NCBI RefSeq assembly: GCF_900091505.1
Contig: NZ_LT607409.1
Span: 3,658,001 to 3,722,000 of the forward strand
Direction of reading: 5' to 3'
DNA: 64,000 nucleotides
From: Micromonospora chokoriensis
Lineage (GTDB): Bacteria; Actinomycetota; Actinomycetes; Mycobacteriales; Micromonosporaceae
Shown piece after piece: positions 36,408 to 43,744 of this stretch; the first letter of the stretch is position 1; each line of letters opens with the position of its first letter. Position numbers and translations under genes: made by a program. The notes under the pieces are model-generated. The model did not search any database and was not told the DNA's origin. It saw only the letters and a list, made by a program, of their open reading frames with translations.

Positions 36408-38267
36408 ATGACGCGTCCGGGAGACGCCGAGTGGTCGGTGTTGCAGGTGGACTCCGACCCGGTACCCGGTGATCCGGAGTCCTTCGACGAGATCACGCGG
36501 GCCTACCAGGAGCTGTCCGCCACCACGCGGGAGGCGCACGACCTGCTCGCCTCCGGTGGCCAGGTCCAGCTTGGTCAGGGCAAGGCGATGGAGGCGTTCC
36601 GTGACCTGATCGGCAAGTTGCCCGGGCGACTGGATCGGATGGCGAACTCCTACGCCGCGGCGGCCGACGCGTACGTGCGGTACCTGCCGTCGCTGGAGGA
36701 GGCGCAGGCGATGTCGCTGCGGGCCCTCGACCAGGCCCGGCAGGCGTCCGGCGACCAGGCCGCCGCGCAGGCGGCCGTCGCCTCGGCGCAGGCGGCGATC
36801 ACCGCGTTGGGCGGCGATCCGGCGGCGGACCAGGCCGCCAAGGACAAGGCCAGTGACGACGACGCCGCCGCACAGAACCGCGCGGCCGACGCCCAGCAGG
36901 CGCTCGACCAGGCGAAGGCGCTGCTGGGCCAGGCGACGGCGCTACGTGACCAGGCTGCCCGGACGGCGGCGCAGACGTTGCGGGGGTTGGCGAAGGACGC
37001 GCCGCAGCGCTCGCTCTGGGAGAAGATCGTCGAGGCGTTCCAGGCGTTCATCGACTTCCTCCGCAGCACCGTCATCCAGTGGATCACCCTGATCCTGGAC
37101 GCGCTGTCGGTGATCGCCTCGTTCATCTTCCCGCCGCTGGGTCAGGCGATCGGCTTCCTCTCCGGTGCGATCGACCTCGCGGCGGCGGCGCTCACCGGTG
37201 ATCCCGCCGCGATCGGGTTGGCCGCCGGGGGTCTGCTGCTCGGTCTGGTGCCGGGCGGGCGGCTCGTCAGTCGCATCGTCAAGATCGCCGGCAGCGCTGG
37301 CAACAAGCTGCCGGGCAGCGTCTCGGAGGGGATCAGGAACAGCATCAAGGGCCTCGGCGGCACGCCGGGAAGCACCCGGAGCGTGGGCAAGGCCGCCACG
37401 CCGGGGGCGGGGATCGACACCGCCGTCACCAGTGTCGGCCTCGGCAAGACCATCAAGGGCGTGTTCACGTCGATCGGCAACAAGATCGATGACATGCGCT
37501 TCGCACGCGACCTCAGGATCTCCAACGAGAGGCGCGCCGCCGACCCCAGCCTCCTGGCCGGGATGACCGACAAGGGCCGCCTGAAGACGTTCCGTGCCGA
37601 GGACGTCCAGTCCGTGCCCCTGCGCGACAGCGAGGGCAAGCAGATCGGCGTCATCTTCCCCAGCAGGTCGACCGACGTCGAGAACTTCACCGACTGGGGA
37701 GCGCAGAAGGCCAACCTCGCCACCGGTAAGAACCTGGGCGGCTCGATGGACATCGGGGGTGCGAAGGCCATCCGACAGTTGCCCGGCAGTGAGCCCACCC
37801 TCGCCGGCAACCAGTTCCTGCCGGCTCCATGGAGCAATCTGAGGAGCGACCCGATGTTCATCTTCGCCCACGGCAGCCCGGACAGCGCCGCCGTGACCCT
37901 GTCCAGCGGCAAGGTGGTGAGCGTCCCCGGGGCCAGCATGGCCAAGATCCTCAGCAACGATCCGAACTTCAAGGCGCTCGCCGAGGCCAACCCGAAGGCC
38001 GCGATCGCCATGATCTCCTGCAACTTCGCCAACAGCAAGGGCGAAGCCGGCCAGCAGTTCGCTGACGTCATGCGCGACCTCGGCAACCGGCGGCAGATCT
38101 TCGCGGCGAACAACACCGTGCACGCGGCCCGGGGCGTTGACGAAGTCGGCCTGCTCACCAATCCCGGCGAGACCATCGCGACCCTGGCCGTGGAGAGCAC
38201 TGACGACCCGAAGGACGGCAAGGGCGAATTCCGAAAGATCACTCCGACGCCGAGGGGAAGGGCCTGA
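36408..38267 (+). CDS. large T7SS-type protein with C-terminal His/Cys peptidase-like domain
   Basis: This 619-residue protein has an N-terminal WXG/LXG-like helical region (about 20-110; AYQELSATTREAHDLLASGG...AMEAFRDLIGKLPGRLD), an Ala/Gln-rich coiled coil (110-195), a hydrophobic segment (about 225-290, with VIQWITLILDALSVIASFIF) and a C-terminal domain. That domain has FAHGSPDS with His488 and AMISCNFAN with Cys538, the spacing and motifs of clan CD caspase-like/C80 peptidases and of the 'lonely Cys' domain. It could be a secreted effector or toxin. The start is ATG 36408, with GGGGAGG 6 nt upstream. Its end overlaps the next gene by one base. Confidence 0.8.
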   Translation: MTRPGDAEWSVLQVDSDPVPGDPESFDEITRAYQELSATTREAHDLLASGGQVQLGQGKAMEAFRDLIGKLPGRLDRMANSYAAAADAYVRYLPSLEEAQAMSLRALDQARQASGDQAAAQAAVASAQAAITALGGDPAADQAAKDKASDDDAAAQNRAADAQQALDQAKALLGQATALRDQAARTAAQTLRGLAKDAPQRSLWEKIVEAFQAFIDFLRSTVIQWITLILDALSVIASFIFPPLGQAIGFLSGAIDLAAAALTGDPAAIGLAAGGLLLGLVPGGRLVSRIVKIAGSAGNKLPGSVSEGIRNSIKGLGGTPGSTRSVGKAATPGAGIDTAVTSVGLGKTIKGVFTSIGNKIDDMRFARDLRISNERRAADPSLLAGMTDKGRLKTFRAEDVQSVPLRDSEGKQIGVIFPSRSTDVENFTDWGAQKANLATGKNLGGSMDIGGAKAIRQLPGSEPTLAGNQFLPAPWSNLRSDPMFIFAHGSPDSAAVTLSSGKVVSVPGASMAKILSNDPNFKALAEANPKAAIAMISCNFANSKGEAGQQFADVMRDLGNRRQIFAANNTVHAARGVDEVGLLTNPGETIATLAVESTDDPKDGKGEFRKITPTPRGRA

Positions 38268-38797
38268 TGAACGAGCACGACGAGACCGACGTGCAGCGCA
38301 ACTGGATGCTGCTGCTGGACAGCGACGACGAGGAGCCGACCGAGGCTCCGCCGGTGGAGACCATCGTCGGCGGTTGGCTGGTCGAGGACGACGGCACCAT
38401 CGGACGGTTCGAGGCGAACCCGCTGTACCAGCCTCGTACCGCCGACTCACCCACCAGCGCCGTGGACGCGGCGGCGAAGCTGGTCGCCACCGACCGGGCC
38501 GACGTCGGCCTGGTGCTGCGGACGCTGCGGGACAGCCTGGTCATGGTCGCGCTCGATGAGGCGGGCGACGTGGCCGTGACGTCCGCCCCGGACGGGGTGG
38601 CCTGCGTGGTGGTCGCCTCCGGCGCCCTCGACCAGGCGCGCGTCGACGCGCCACAGTGGCGGCAGGTCGGTCTGACCGAGCTGCTGGGGCTGCTCCCGGA
38701 CGGGCTCGACGTGCTGGTCAACCCGGGCGGGCCACGGGCCATGCGCCTGCAGGCGAGCGCCCTGCGCGACTCGGTCGACGCCGACGGAGCCGAGTGA
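38267..38797 (+). CDS. T7SS-associated protein coupled to the effector gene
   Basis: This 176-residue acidic soluble protein contains GGWLVEDDGTIGRFEANPLYQP, a pattern seen in the 'type VII secretion system-associated protein' group of streptomycetes, then a SseB-like alpha/beta region (DVLVNPGGPRAMRLQASALRD). No signal or membrane segment. The start codon overlaps the effector stop (TGATG), a coupling typical of toxin-immunity or substrate-chaperone pairs. Either role is possible; the sequence does not decide. Confidence 0.75.
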   Translation: MNEHDETDVQRNWMLLLDSDDEEPTEAPPVETIVGGWLVEDDGTIGRFEANPLYQPRTADSPTSAVDAAAKLVATDRADVGLVLRTLRDSLVMVALDEAGDVAVTSAPDGVACVVVASGALDQARVDAPQWRQVGLTELLGLLPDGLDVLVNPGGPRAMRLQASALRDSVDADGAE

Positions 38798-38798
38798 G

Positions 38799-40112
38799 AT
38801 GTCCTCGACCAGGGCGTACGCCGGACTGGTCCTGGCGGTGCTGACCGCGTTCCTGCTGGCGACCCCGACCGGCGCGGACGCCGTCGAACCGTCGGTGCCG
38901 TACTGGGTGGTACCCGGGCAGCCGGGCGCGGAGAGCGAACTGACGCTGCCCGGGGTCGCCGACCGGGTGCTCGGCGACAGTCGGCGCTGGCCGGAGATCT
39001 TCGAGCTGAACCAGGGGCGTATCCAGCCGGACGGCGGAACGCTGACGGATCCGGCGCAGTCGATCCGCGCCGGCTGGGTCTTCGTCCTCCCCGAAGGCGC
39101 GACCTCCGGTGAGATCCGCGTCGGTCCACCGCCGTCGGCCACCTCGGACCTGGGCCGGCAACCGGAGGCTCCGCCGGTCGACCAACCGGAGCAAACCCCG
39201 GCAGCGGCGCCCCCGGCTCCTCCGGGCGGCGGCGGAACCGTCGGCCTCCGACCGGTAGCGGTGACGCTGCTGGGCATCGGCGCGGTGGTGCTGGCGGTCG
39301 TCGTACCGGTGCTGGTCCGGCTGGTCCGACGCCGCCGCGCGGCCGAACCGCCGCGACCCGCGCCGGGCTCACGCCAGGCGTTGGACCGCGCCCTGCGGCA
39401 GATCGCCGCACCGGCGTCCCACCCCCCGGTGTACGCGGCGATGGTCGGTGCGGACCGGGTGTCGCTCCGGCTGGCGCCGGCCCTGCCGGACCCGCCGCCC
39501 CCGTGGCGGGCACGGCAGCAGGGCGCGATCTGGGAGGCGCCGAGTTGGGACCTCGACCAGCAGGTGACCACCGACGGCGGCGGGCTGCCGATGCTCGCCA
39601 CCGTCGGCACCGTCGGCGGTGAACTGACAGTCGTCAACCTGGGGCGAGCGCCCGGAATCGTCGCGCTCACCGGCGAGCCGGCAGCCGCGCACCGCCTGGC
39701 GGGCGCGTTCCTCGACGAGATCAGCCGCTACGCCGCGACGTCGGTGGCGATCAGTGTCGTCGGCCCACCACCTCCGCCCTGGCCGGTCCCGGAACGGGTT
39801 CGGGTCGTCGTCGATCTGCGTTCCGTCCTGCCGTTGCCCGGCGACGACGCCTTGGATGCCCATGGGTCCTCGGCGCTGCGCGACCACCTGGTGGTGGTGA
39901 CCGCCCCGCTCCGACCCGAGGAGTGGGAACGTCTCGGCGCGGTGGCGGCGGCCTCCGACGGCACAGCGGCCGTGGTGGTCGTCGGCGACGCGCCGAACAC
40001 CGTCTGGCGGTTCGACATCGACGCCGACGGGACCCTCGACGTCGGGGTGCTCGGCCTGCACCTCGACCGTCCCACCCCGCGCGGTCGGCTCATCCCGGTC
40101 CTCGGCCGCTGA
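38799..40112 (+). CDS. membrane-anchored protein with LysM-like domain
   Basis: This 437-residue protein has a signal peptide (residues 1-29), a LysM-like external domain (YWVVPGQPGAESELTLPGVA...WPEIFELNQGR...IRAGWVFVLP), a Pro-rich linker, one transmembrane helix (VTLLGIGAVVLAVVVPVLVRL, about 148-168) and a C-terminal domain of about 260 residues, probably cytoplasmic. The layout resembles BTAD/LysM-type proteins found in actinobacterial secretion and regulatory loci. A role in linking secretion to peptidoglycan is plausible. The start is ATG 38799, one base after the previous stop, so it is in the effector operon. Confidence 0.8.
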   Translation: MSSTRAYAGLVLAVLTAFLLATPTGADAVEPSVPYWVVPGQPGAESELTLPGVADRVLGDSRRWPEIFELNQGRIQPDGGTLTDPAQSIRAGWVFVLPEGATSGEIRVGPPPSATSDLGRQPEAPPVDQPEQTPAAAPPAPPGGGGTVGLRPVAVTLLGIGAVVLAVVVPVLVRLVRRRRAAEPPRPAPGSRQALDRALRQIAAPASHPPVYAAMVGADRVSLRLAPALPDPPPPWRARQQGAIWEAPSWDLDQQVTTDGGGLPMLATVGTVGGELTVVNLGRAPGIVALTGEPAAAHRLAGAFLDEISRYAATSVAISVVGPPPPPWPVPERVRVVVDLRSVLPLPGDDALDAHGSSALRDHLVVVTAPLRPEEWERLGAVAAASDGTAAVVVVGDAPNTVWRFDIDADGTLDVGVLGLHLDRPTPRGRLIPVLGR

Positions 40113-40149
40113 TCCTCCTGCCCGAACCTCGCAAACGATTGGTGTGCCG

Positions 40150-40749
40150 ATGAAAGCGCCCGTTCCGCACCGACTGCTCGGCGCACTGACGCTGGCCGGA
40201 GCGCTGCTCGTCACCGGGTGCACCACAGTGGTGCGCGACCCCGTCGCGCTGCCCGCCCCCGACGCCCCCGCCGACACGCGAACGGGTGCCCCGCAGCGGC
40301 CGGGCGCCGCCGACCCGCAGAACGCCCTGGGGCAGCGCAGCCCGGACGGGGGCTACTGGCCCGCGTCGGTCCAGCTTGGAGAACACCCGGAACTCGGCCC
40401 GGTGGTGCTCGACGGGCAGGGCTTCACGCTCTATCGGTTCGACCAGGACAGCGCCGCACCCCCGCGGTCGAACTGCACGGAACAGTGTCTGACCGCGTGG
40501 CTGCCGGTCCTGGTGAACGAGAAGGTCTCGTTCAAGGACCTTGATCCCGCCCGACTTGGCGCGGTGCCCCGCTCCGACGGAACCCGCCAGGTGACAGTGG
40601 GTGGGCGGCCGGTCTACCGCTTCGTGGACGACCGGGTGCCCGGCCAGGCCGCCGGACAGGGGGCCGACGGGCTCTGGTTCGTGGTCGCTCCGGACGGAGA
40701 CAAAGCCGCTGCTCCGGTCGGCCAAAAGCCCGAAAGTTCACCCAGGTGA
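40150..40749 (+). CDS. COG4315-type lipoprotein (Yx(FWY)xxD motif)
   Basis: This 199-residue lipoprotein has lipobox ALLVTGC (about residue 22). It carries the motif YRFDQD with a following Cys pair (SNCTEQCLTAW) and the second half VTVGGRPVYRFVDD. It is a paralog of the genes at 29436 and 42423. The start is ATG 40150; GTG 40144 is possible, and neither has a clear ribosome site. It is 37 bp downstream of the LysM-like gene and 114 bp before the ECF sigma gene, so read-through from promoter site B may include both. Confidence 0.82.
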   Translation: MKAPVPHRLLGALTLAGALLVTGCTTVVRDPVALPAPDAPADTRTGAPQRPGAADPQNALGQRSPDGGYWPASVQLGEHPELGPVVLDGQGFTLYRFDQDSAAPPRSNCTEQCLTAWLPVLVNEKVSFKDLDPARLGAVPRSDGTRQVTVGGRPVYRFVDDRVPGQAAGQGADGLWFVVAPDGDKAAAPVGQKPESSPR

Positions 40750-40863
40750 GCCTACAAACACATTCGTTCCGCATTGCCGGTATTCGGCAGTGCCGCAGGC
40801 ATCCTGGGTACCCGGATGCACCGGTGACGACCGCCGGGCCGGGGTCAACGGAGGACGGTACTC

Positions 40864-41385
40864 ATGGCGGGTTTGCGGCCCGATCGTCGGCAGAACGTAG
40901 CGGACGAGGCCCTGATCCGATCCCTGTACGAGGAACACGGCCGCGCGATGCTCGCGTACGCGACGCAACTGACCCGCGACCGGGCCATCGCCGAGGACAT
41001 CGTCCAGGAGGCCCTGGTACGCGCCTGGCGTCACCCGGACAGCCTGGTCAACGGCAAGGGATCGGTGCGGGGGTGGCTGCTCACCGTGGTACGTAACCTC
41101 ATCACCGACACGGTGCGCGCCCGCATGGCGCGACCGCCCGAGGTGCCGGAGAGCCCGACGGACGTCGCCGTCGAGCGGGACCACGCCGACCAGGTGGTCA
41201 ACTCGATGGTGGTGGTGGACGCCCTCAACCGCCTTTCGCAGGAGCACCGCGAGGTCCTTGAGCAGGTCTACCTACTCGGGAGTACAGTCGCGGAAGCCGC
41301 GAAAGCGCTGGGTATCCCGCCGGGAACGGTCAAGTCACGCTCCTACTACGCACTCCGGGCGCTACGCGACATCGCGGCGCACTGA
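40864..41385 (+). CDS. ECF sigma factor (SigL/SigK-like)
   Basis: This 173-residue ECF sigma factor has region 2 (RAIAEDIVQEALVRAWRHPD) and region 4 (LSQEHREVLEQVYLLGSTVAEAAKALGIPPGTVKSRSYYALRALR). It resembles mycobacterial SigL-type factors. It is followed 22 bp later by a zinc anti-sigma gene. It is the obvious candidate to read the five TGAACC-N16-CGTGTG/A promoters of this region, which match, from memory, the consensus reported for Mycobacterium SigL. No such promoter is seen directly upstream; expression may come from read-through. The start is ATG 40864, with GGAGG 8 nt upstream. Confidence 0.93.
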   Translation: MAGLRPDRRQNVADEALIRSLYEEHGRAMLAYATQLTRDRAIAEDIVQEALVRAWRHPDSLVNGKGSVRGWLLTVVRNLITDTVRARMARPPEVPESPTDVAVERDHADQVVNSMVVVDALNRLSQEHREVLEQVYLLGSTVAEAAKALGIPPGTVKSRSYYALRALRDIAAH

Positions 41386-41407
41386 ACCGAGTGGAACGGT
41401 CTGCCTC

Positions 41408-42133
41408 ATGAAATCGGACAGCTCGGTGCCGGCCGGTGAGCACGTGGACATCGGCGGCTATCTGATGGGCGAGCTCGACCAGGAGCAGCTTCGACGGGTG
41501 GAGGAGCACCTGGCGAGTTGTGCGGAGTGCCGCACCGAGGTCGAGTCACTCCAGGAGTGGAAGCACGCGCTCGAGGCCGTACCCGAGGCGATGATGCTCG
41601 ACGGCCCACCGGAGGGCGGCGACCTGCTGTTGCAGCGCACCCTGCGCCAGGTCCGCAGCGAATCGTCCGGGCACCGCCAACGCCGTCGGGTGATCCTGAG
41701 CGCCGCCGCGGTGGTGGCTCTCACCGCCGCCGCCTCCGGCGGCGTCCTGCTGGGTCGCGCCACTGACGACGCACCCGACACACGCGCCCTGCCGATCCCG
41801 TCGAGCACGGTGACCGCCGCCGACCCCGCTACCCGCAACGCCAGCACGACCGACCCGGGCACCGGTGCCCGGCTCACCGTCGCGGTGACCCCGGCACCCG
41901 GCTGGGTGCGGGTCACCGCGGCGGTGTCCGGGATCCCCCGGGGGGAGCGCTGCCGTCTGCTGGTCGTCGGCACGGACGGCACCGCCGTTCTGAGTGGCAG
42001 TTGGCTGGTGTCCGAGGGCGGGGCGGCCGACGGCACCACACTGGACGGCAGCGCCCTGATCGACCCCGCTCAGATCGGCGAGGTCCGCGTGGAGAACACC
42101 GACGGCAAGGTGTACGTCACCGCGAAGCTGTAG
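41408..42133 (+). CDS. zinc-binding (ZAS) anti-sigma factor
   Basis: This 241-residue protein has the zinc anti-sigma signature HVDIGGYLMGELDQ...VEEHLASCAEC (HxxxCxxC at about 36-43), a single transmembrane helix (VILSAAAVVALTAAASGGVLLG, about 97-118) and an external domain of about 120 residues. It resembles RslA/RskA-type regulators that hold their sigma factor until redox or proteolytic release. The start is ATG 41408, 22 bp after the sigma stop. Its extracytoplasmic part probably senses the envelope signal; the signal is unknown. Confidence 0.92.
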   Translation: MKSDSSVPAGEHVDIGGYLMGELDQEQLRRVEEHLASCAECRTEVESLQEWKHALEAVPEAMMLDGPPEGGDLLLQRTLRQVRSESSGHRQRRRVILSAAAVVALTAAASGGVLLGRATDDAPDTRALPIPSSTVTAADPATRNASTTDPGTGARLTVAVTPAPGWVRVTAAVSGIPRGERCRLLVVGTDGTAVLSGSWLVSEGGAADGTTLDGSALIDPAQIGEVRVENTDGKVYVTAKL

Positions 42134-42364
42134 ACGAGGGGGTCCCAGCTGGGGCTGAGGGCGCTGCGGGTGGTGGGCGGTGACAGTCGGTCATCGCCAT
42201 GGGGGCGGACGCTCAACAGCGGTGGCCAGCCGAGCGGCCGGCGGGCGTCCTCCGTGCCCCCGCAGCATGAGGCCGTCCTCGGCCAGGACGTCGCCGCACC
42301 GACGGTGAAGCCTCCGTCGACGCGTGGGGAACGTCGTGCCGATCCGCGCAGGACCATACGACAA

Positions 42365-42404
42365 CGGGTGCGCCGGTCCGGCAGAAGCCGGACCGGCGCA
42401 CCCG
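42365..42404. terminator. bidirectional terminator, 18-bp perfect stem
   Basis: CGGGTGCGCCGGTCCGGC, a 4-nt AGAA loop and the exact complement. It lies between the convergent anti-sigma gene (ends 42133) and lipoprotein gene (ends 42423). The rest of 42134-42364 shows no gene. Confidence 0.85.
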
Positions 42405-42422
42405 TCGGTCGGGGTCGGACGG

Positions 42423-43358
42423 TCAGCTGAAGCGGACCGAGACGACGGCGTTGTCGAAACCGATCGTCGCGAGGTCGGCCACGTCACCGTTGATGACCTG
42501 CACCCGGCCGGTGCAGTTCGGGCCCGCCCAGATCTTCAAGGAGCCGGGGGCCGCGACCGAGGAGGGGGCACCCGGGCGGGGCAGGTTCTGACATCCGCTG
42601 CCGGACACGCCCTGCGAGGCGCCGTTGTCACTGAAGTTGGCCTCGTCGAAGAAGACGGCACTGGTGGCGGGCGGAGCGGTCGCGTCACCGGCGTCCGGGT
42701 TGTCGTCCTGTCCGCCCTGCGGCGCGCCGGCCTTGCCGCCGGTCGGGGTCACACCGAACCACGTACCCCCGACGCCCTGGCCCAGGGTGTCGCCCCGCTT
42801 GGTGTCCTTGGCGAACCGGTACACCGGCCAGCCGCCGATGGTGACCTGGAGGGTGCCGTCGGCGCGCTTGACCGTGCCGACCGCCGACTTCCTGACCCCC
42901 GCGATGAAGACCTTGCCGCGCGGCGCGACGGTGACCGCCGGCCAGGTCTGCGCGCACTCGCCGTTGCAGGTCGAGGTAGGCGGATTGTTGCTGTCCTTGT
43001 CGAAGCGGTAGAGCGTCAACCCCGCGCCGTTCACCACCACGGGATCGAGGTCATCGGCCTTGCTCGCGGTCAACTGGACCCACCGCTGCGACGACTGACG
43101 GGCCGCCGCCGACGCGACGCCGCCGTTCGGCACCGCCCAGTCTCCGGTGTTGGGCTCCGACCTGTTCGACTTCGCGGTGCCCGAGAGCAGCGCGACGTCG
43201 CCGCCCGCCGCGCCGTCGGTGGGCGCGGTGGCCTCCCCACCGGCCGGGGCGGACGCCCTCGCCGGCGCCGGTGTCTCCGCTGTCGAACCGCACGCGGTCA
43301 ACGCCATCGCGCCGGCAGTCATCAGTGCAACGAAGGGCACTACGTACTTGCGCATCAT
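42423..43358 (-). CDS. COG4315-type lipoprotein with extra C-terminal domain
   Basis: This 311-residue lipoprotein has lipobox AMALTAC (about residue 23). It carries YRFDKD, CNGEC (STCNGECAQTWPA) and the second half VTIGGWPVYRFAKDTKRGD, plus an additional C-terminal domain of about 80 residues (from about 230) with two cysteines (GSGCQNLPRP and AGPNCTGRVQ) that has a beta-rich, crystallin-like look. It is a paralog of 29436 and 40150. The start is ATG 43358, with GGGAGG 7 nt upstream. It is driven by ECF-type promoter site C. Confidence 0.85.
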   Translation of the reverse strand: MMRKYVVPFVALMTAGAMALTACGSTAETPAPARASAPAGGEATAPTDGAAGGDVALLSGTAKSNRSEPNTGDWAVPNGGVASAAARQSSQRWVQLTASKADDLDPVVVNGAGLTLYRFDKDSNNPPTSTCNGECAQTWPAVTVAPRGKVFIAGVRKSAVGTVKRADGTLQVTIGGWPVYRFAKDTKRGDTLGQGVGGTWFGVTPTGGKAGAPQGGQDDNPDAGDATAPPATSAVFFDEANFSDNGASQGVSGSGCQNLPRPGAPSSVAAPGSLKIWAGPNCTGRVQVINGDVADLATIGFDNAVVSVRFS

Positions 43359-43414
43359 CTCGGGCCTCCCAGGTCCTATCCCGGCCCCCGCACGTCCGGC
43401 GGCCGTTCGGCATC

Positions 43415-43442
43415 CACACGGGTCCGCCCCGGAATCGGTTCA
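43415..43442 (-). promoter_or_regulatory. ECF-type promoter (site C) for the 42423 lipoprotein
   Basis: On the minus strand TGAACC (43442-43437), 16 nt, CGTGTG (43420-43415). The downstream 13 nt CGTGTGGATGCCG equal those of site D. The ATG is 57 nt from the -10 element. Confidence 0.75.
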
Positions 43443-43744
43443 GCCGACGTCGGTCCCCCCGCCGGGGCGAGGTTCCCGGTGATCCGGAATGAACAGCGAG
43501 TGAGCAGGAGGTCGTTAGGGTGCAGACGCGCCGATCGACCTGTGGCCGGGTCGGCGCGATGAGAGGACGCGACCAGGTCCGACGGCAGGAGGCCGGCGCA
43601 CGGGCTCCGCGTCCCGACCTGCCGCGCCGAGGCCACGGACGCCGACGGGCGGCAGGTGGGCGGTAACCCACCGTCCATCGCCCGCCGCTCGTGGCGCGCC
43701 TGCCCGAGGCGAACCCGATGCCCACGCTCGTGAAGGAGAGAAGG

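Noticed and set aside
40740..40863. ECF-type autoregulatory promoter before the sigma gene
   Set aside because: Only TGAGCC at 40747 with no CGTGTR at the right distance. Autoregulation may occur by read-through but is not shown.
41380..41402. TGAACC just before the anti-sigma gene, as a sixth ECF promoter
   Set aside because: No CGTGTR lies 16 bp downstream (CTCATG instead). The same holds for TGAACC at 22132, 27898 and 27970.
43654..43671. GGTGGGCGGTAACCCACC repeat and a CGGTAACC shared with the other aminotransferase promoter
   Set aside because: The shared core is only 8 bp and appears in different contexts, so it is not enough for a common operator.
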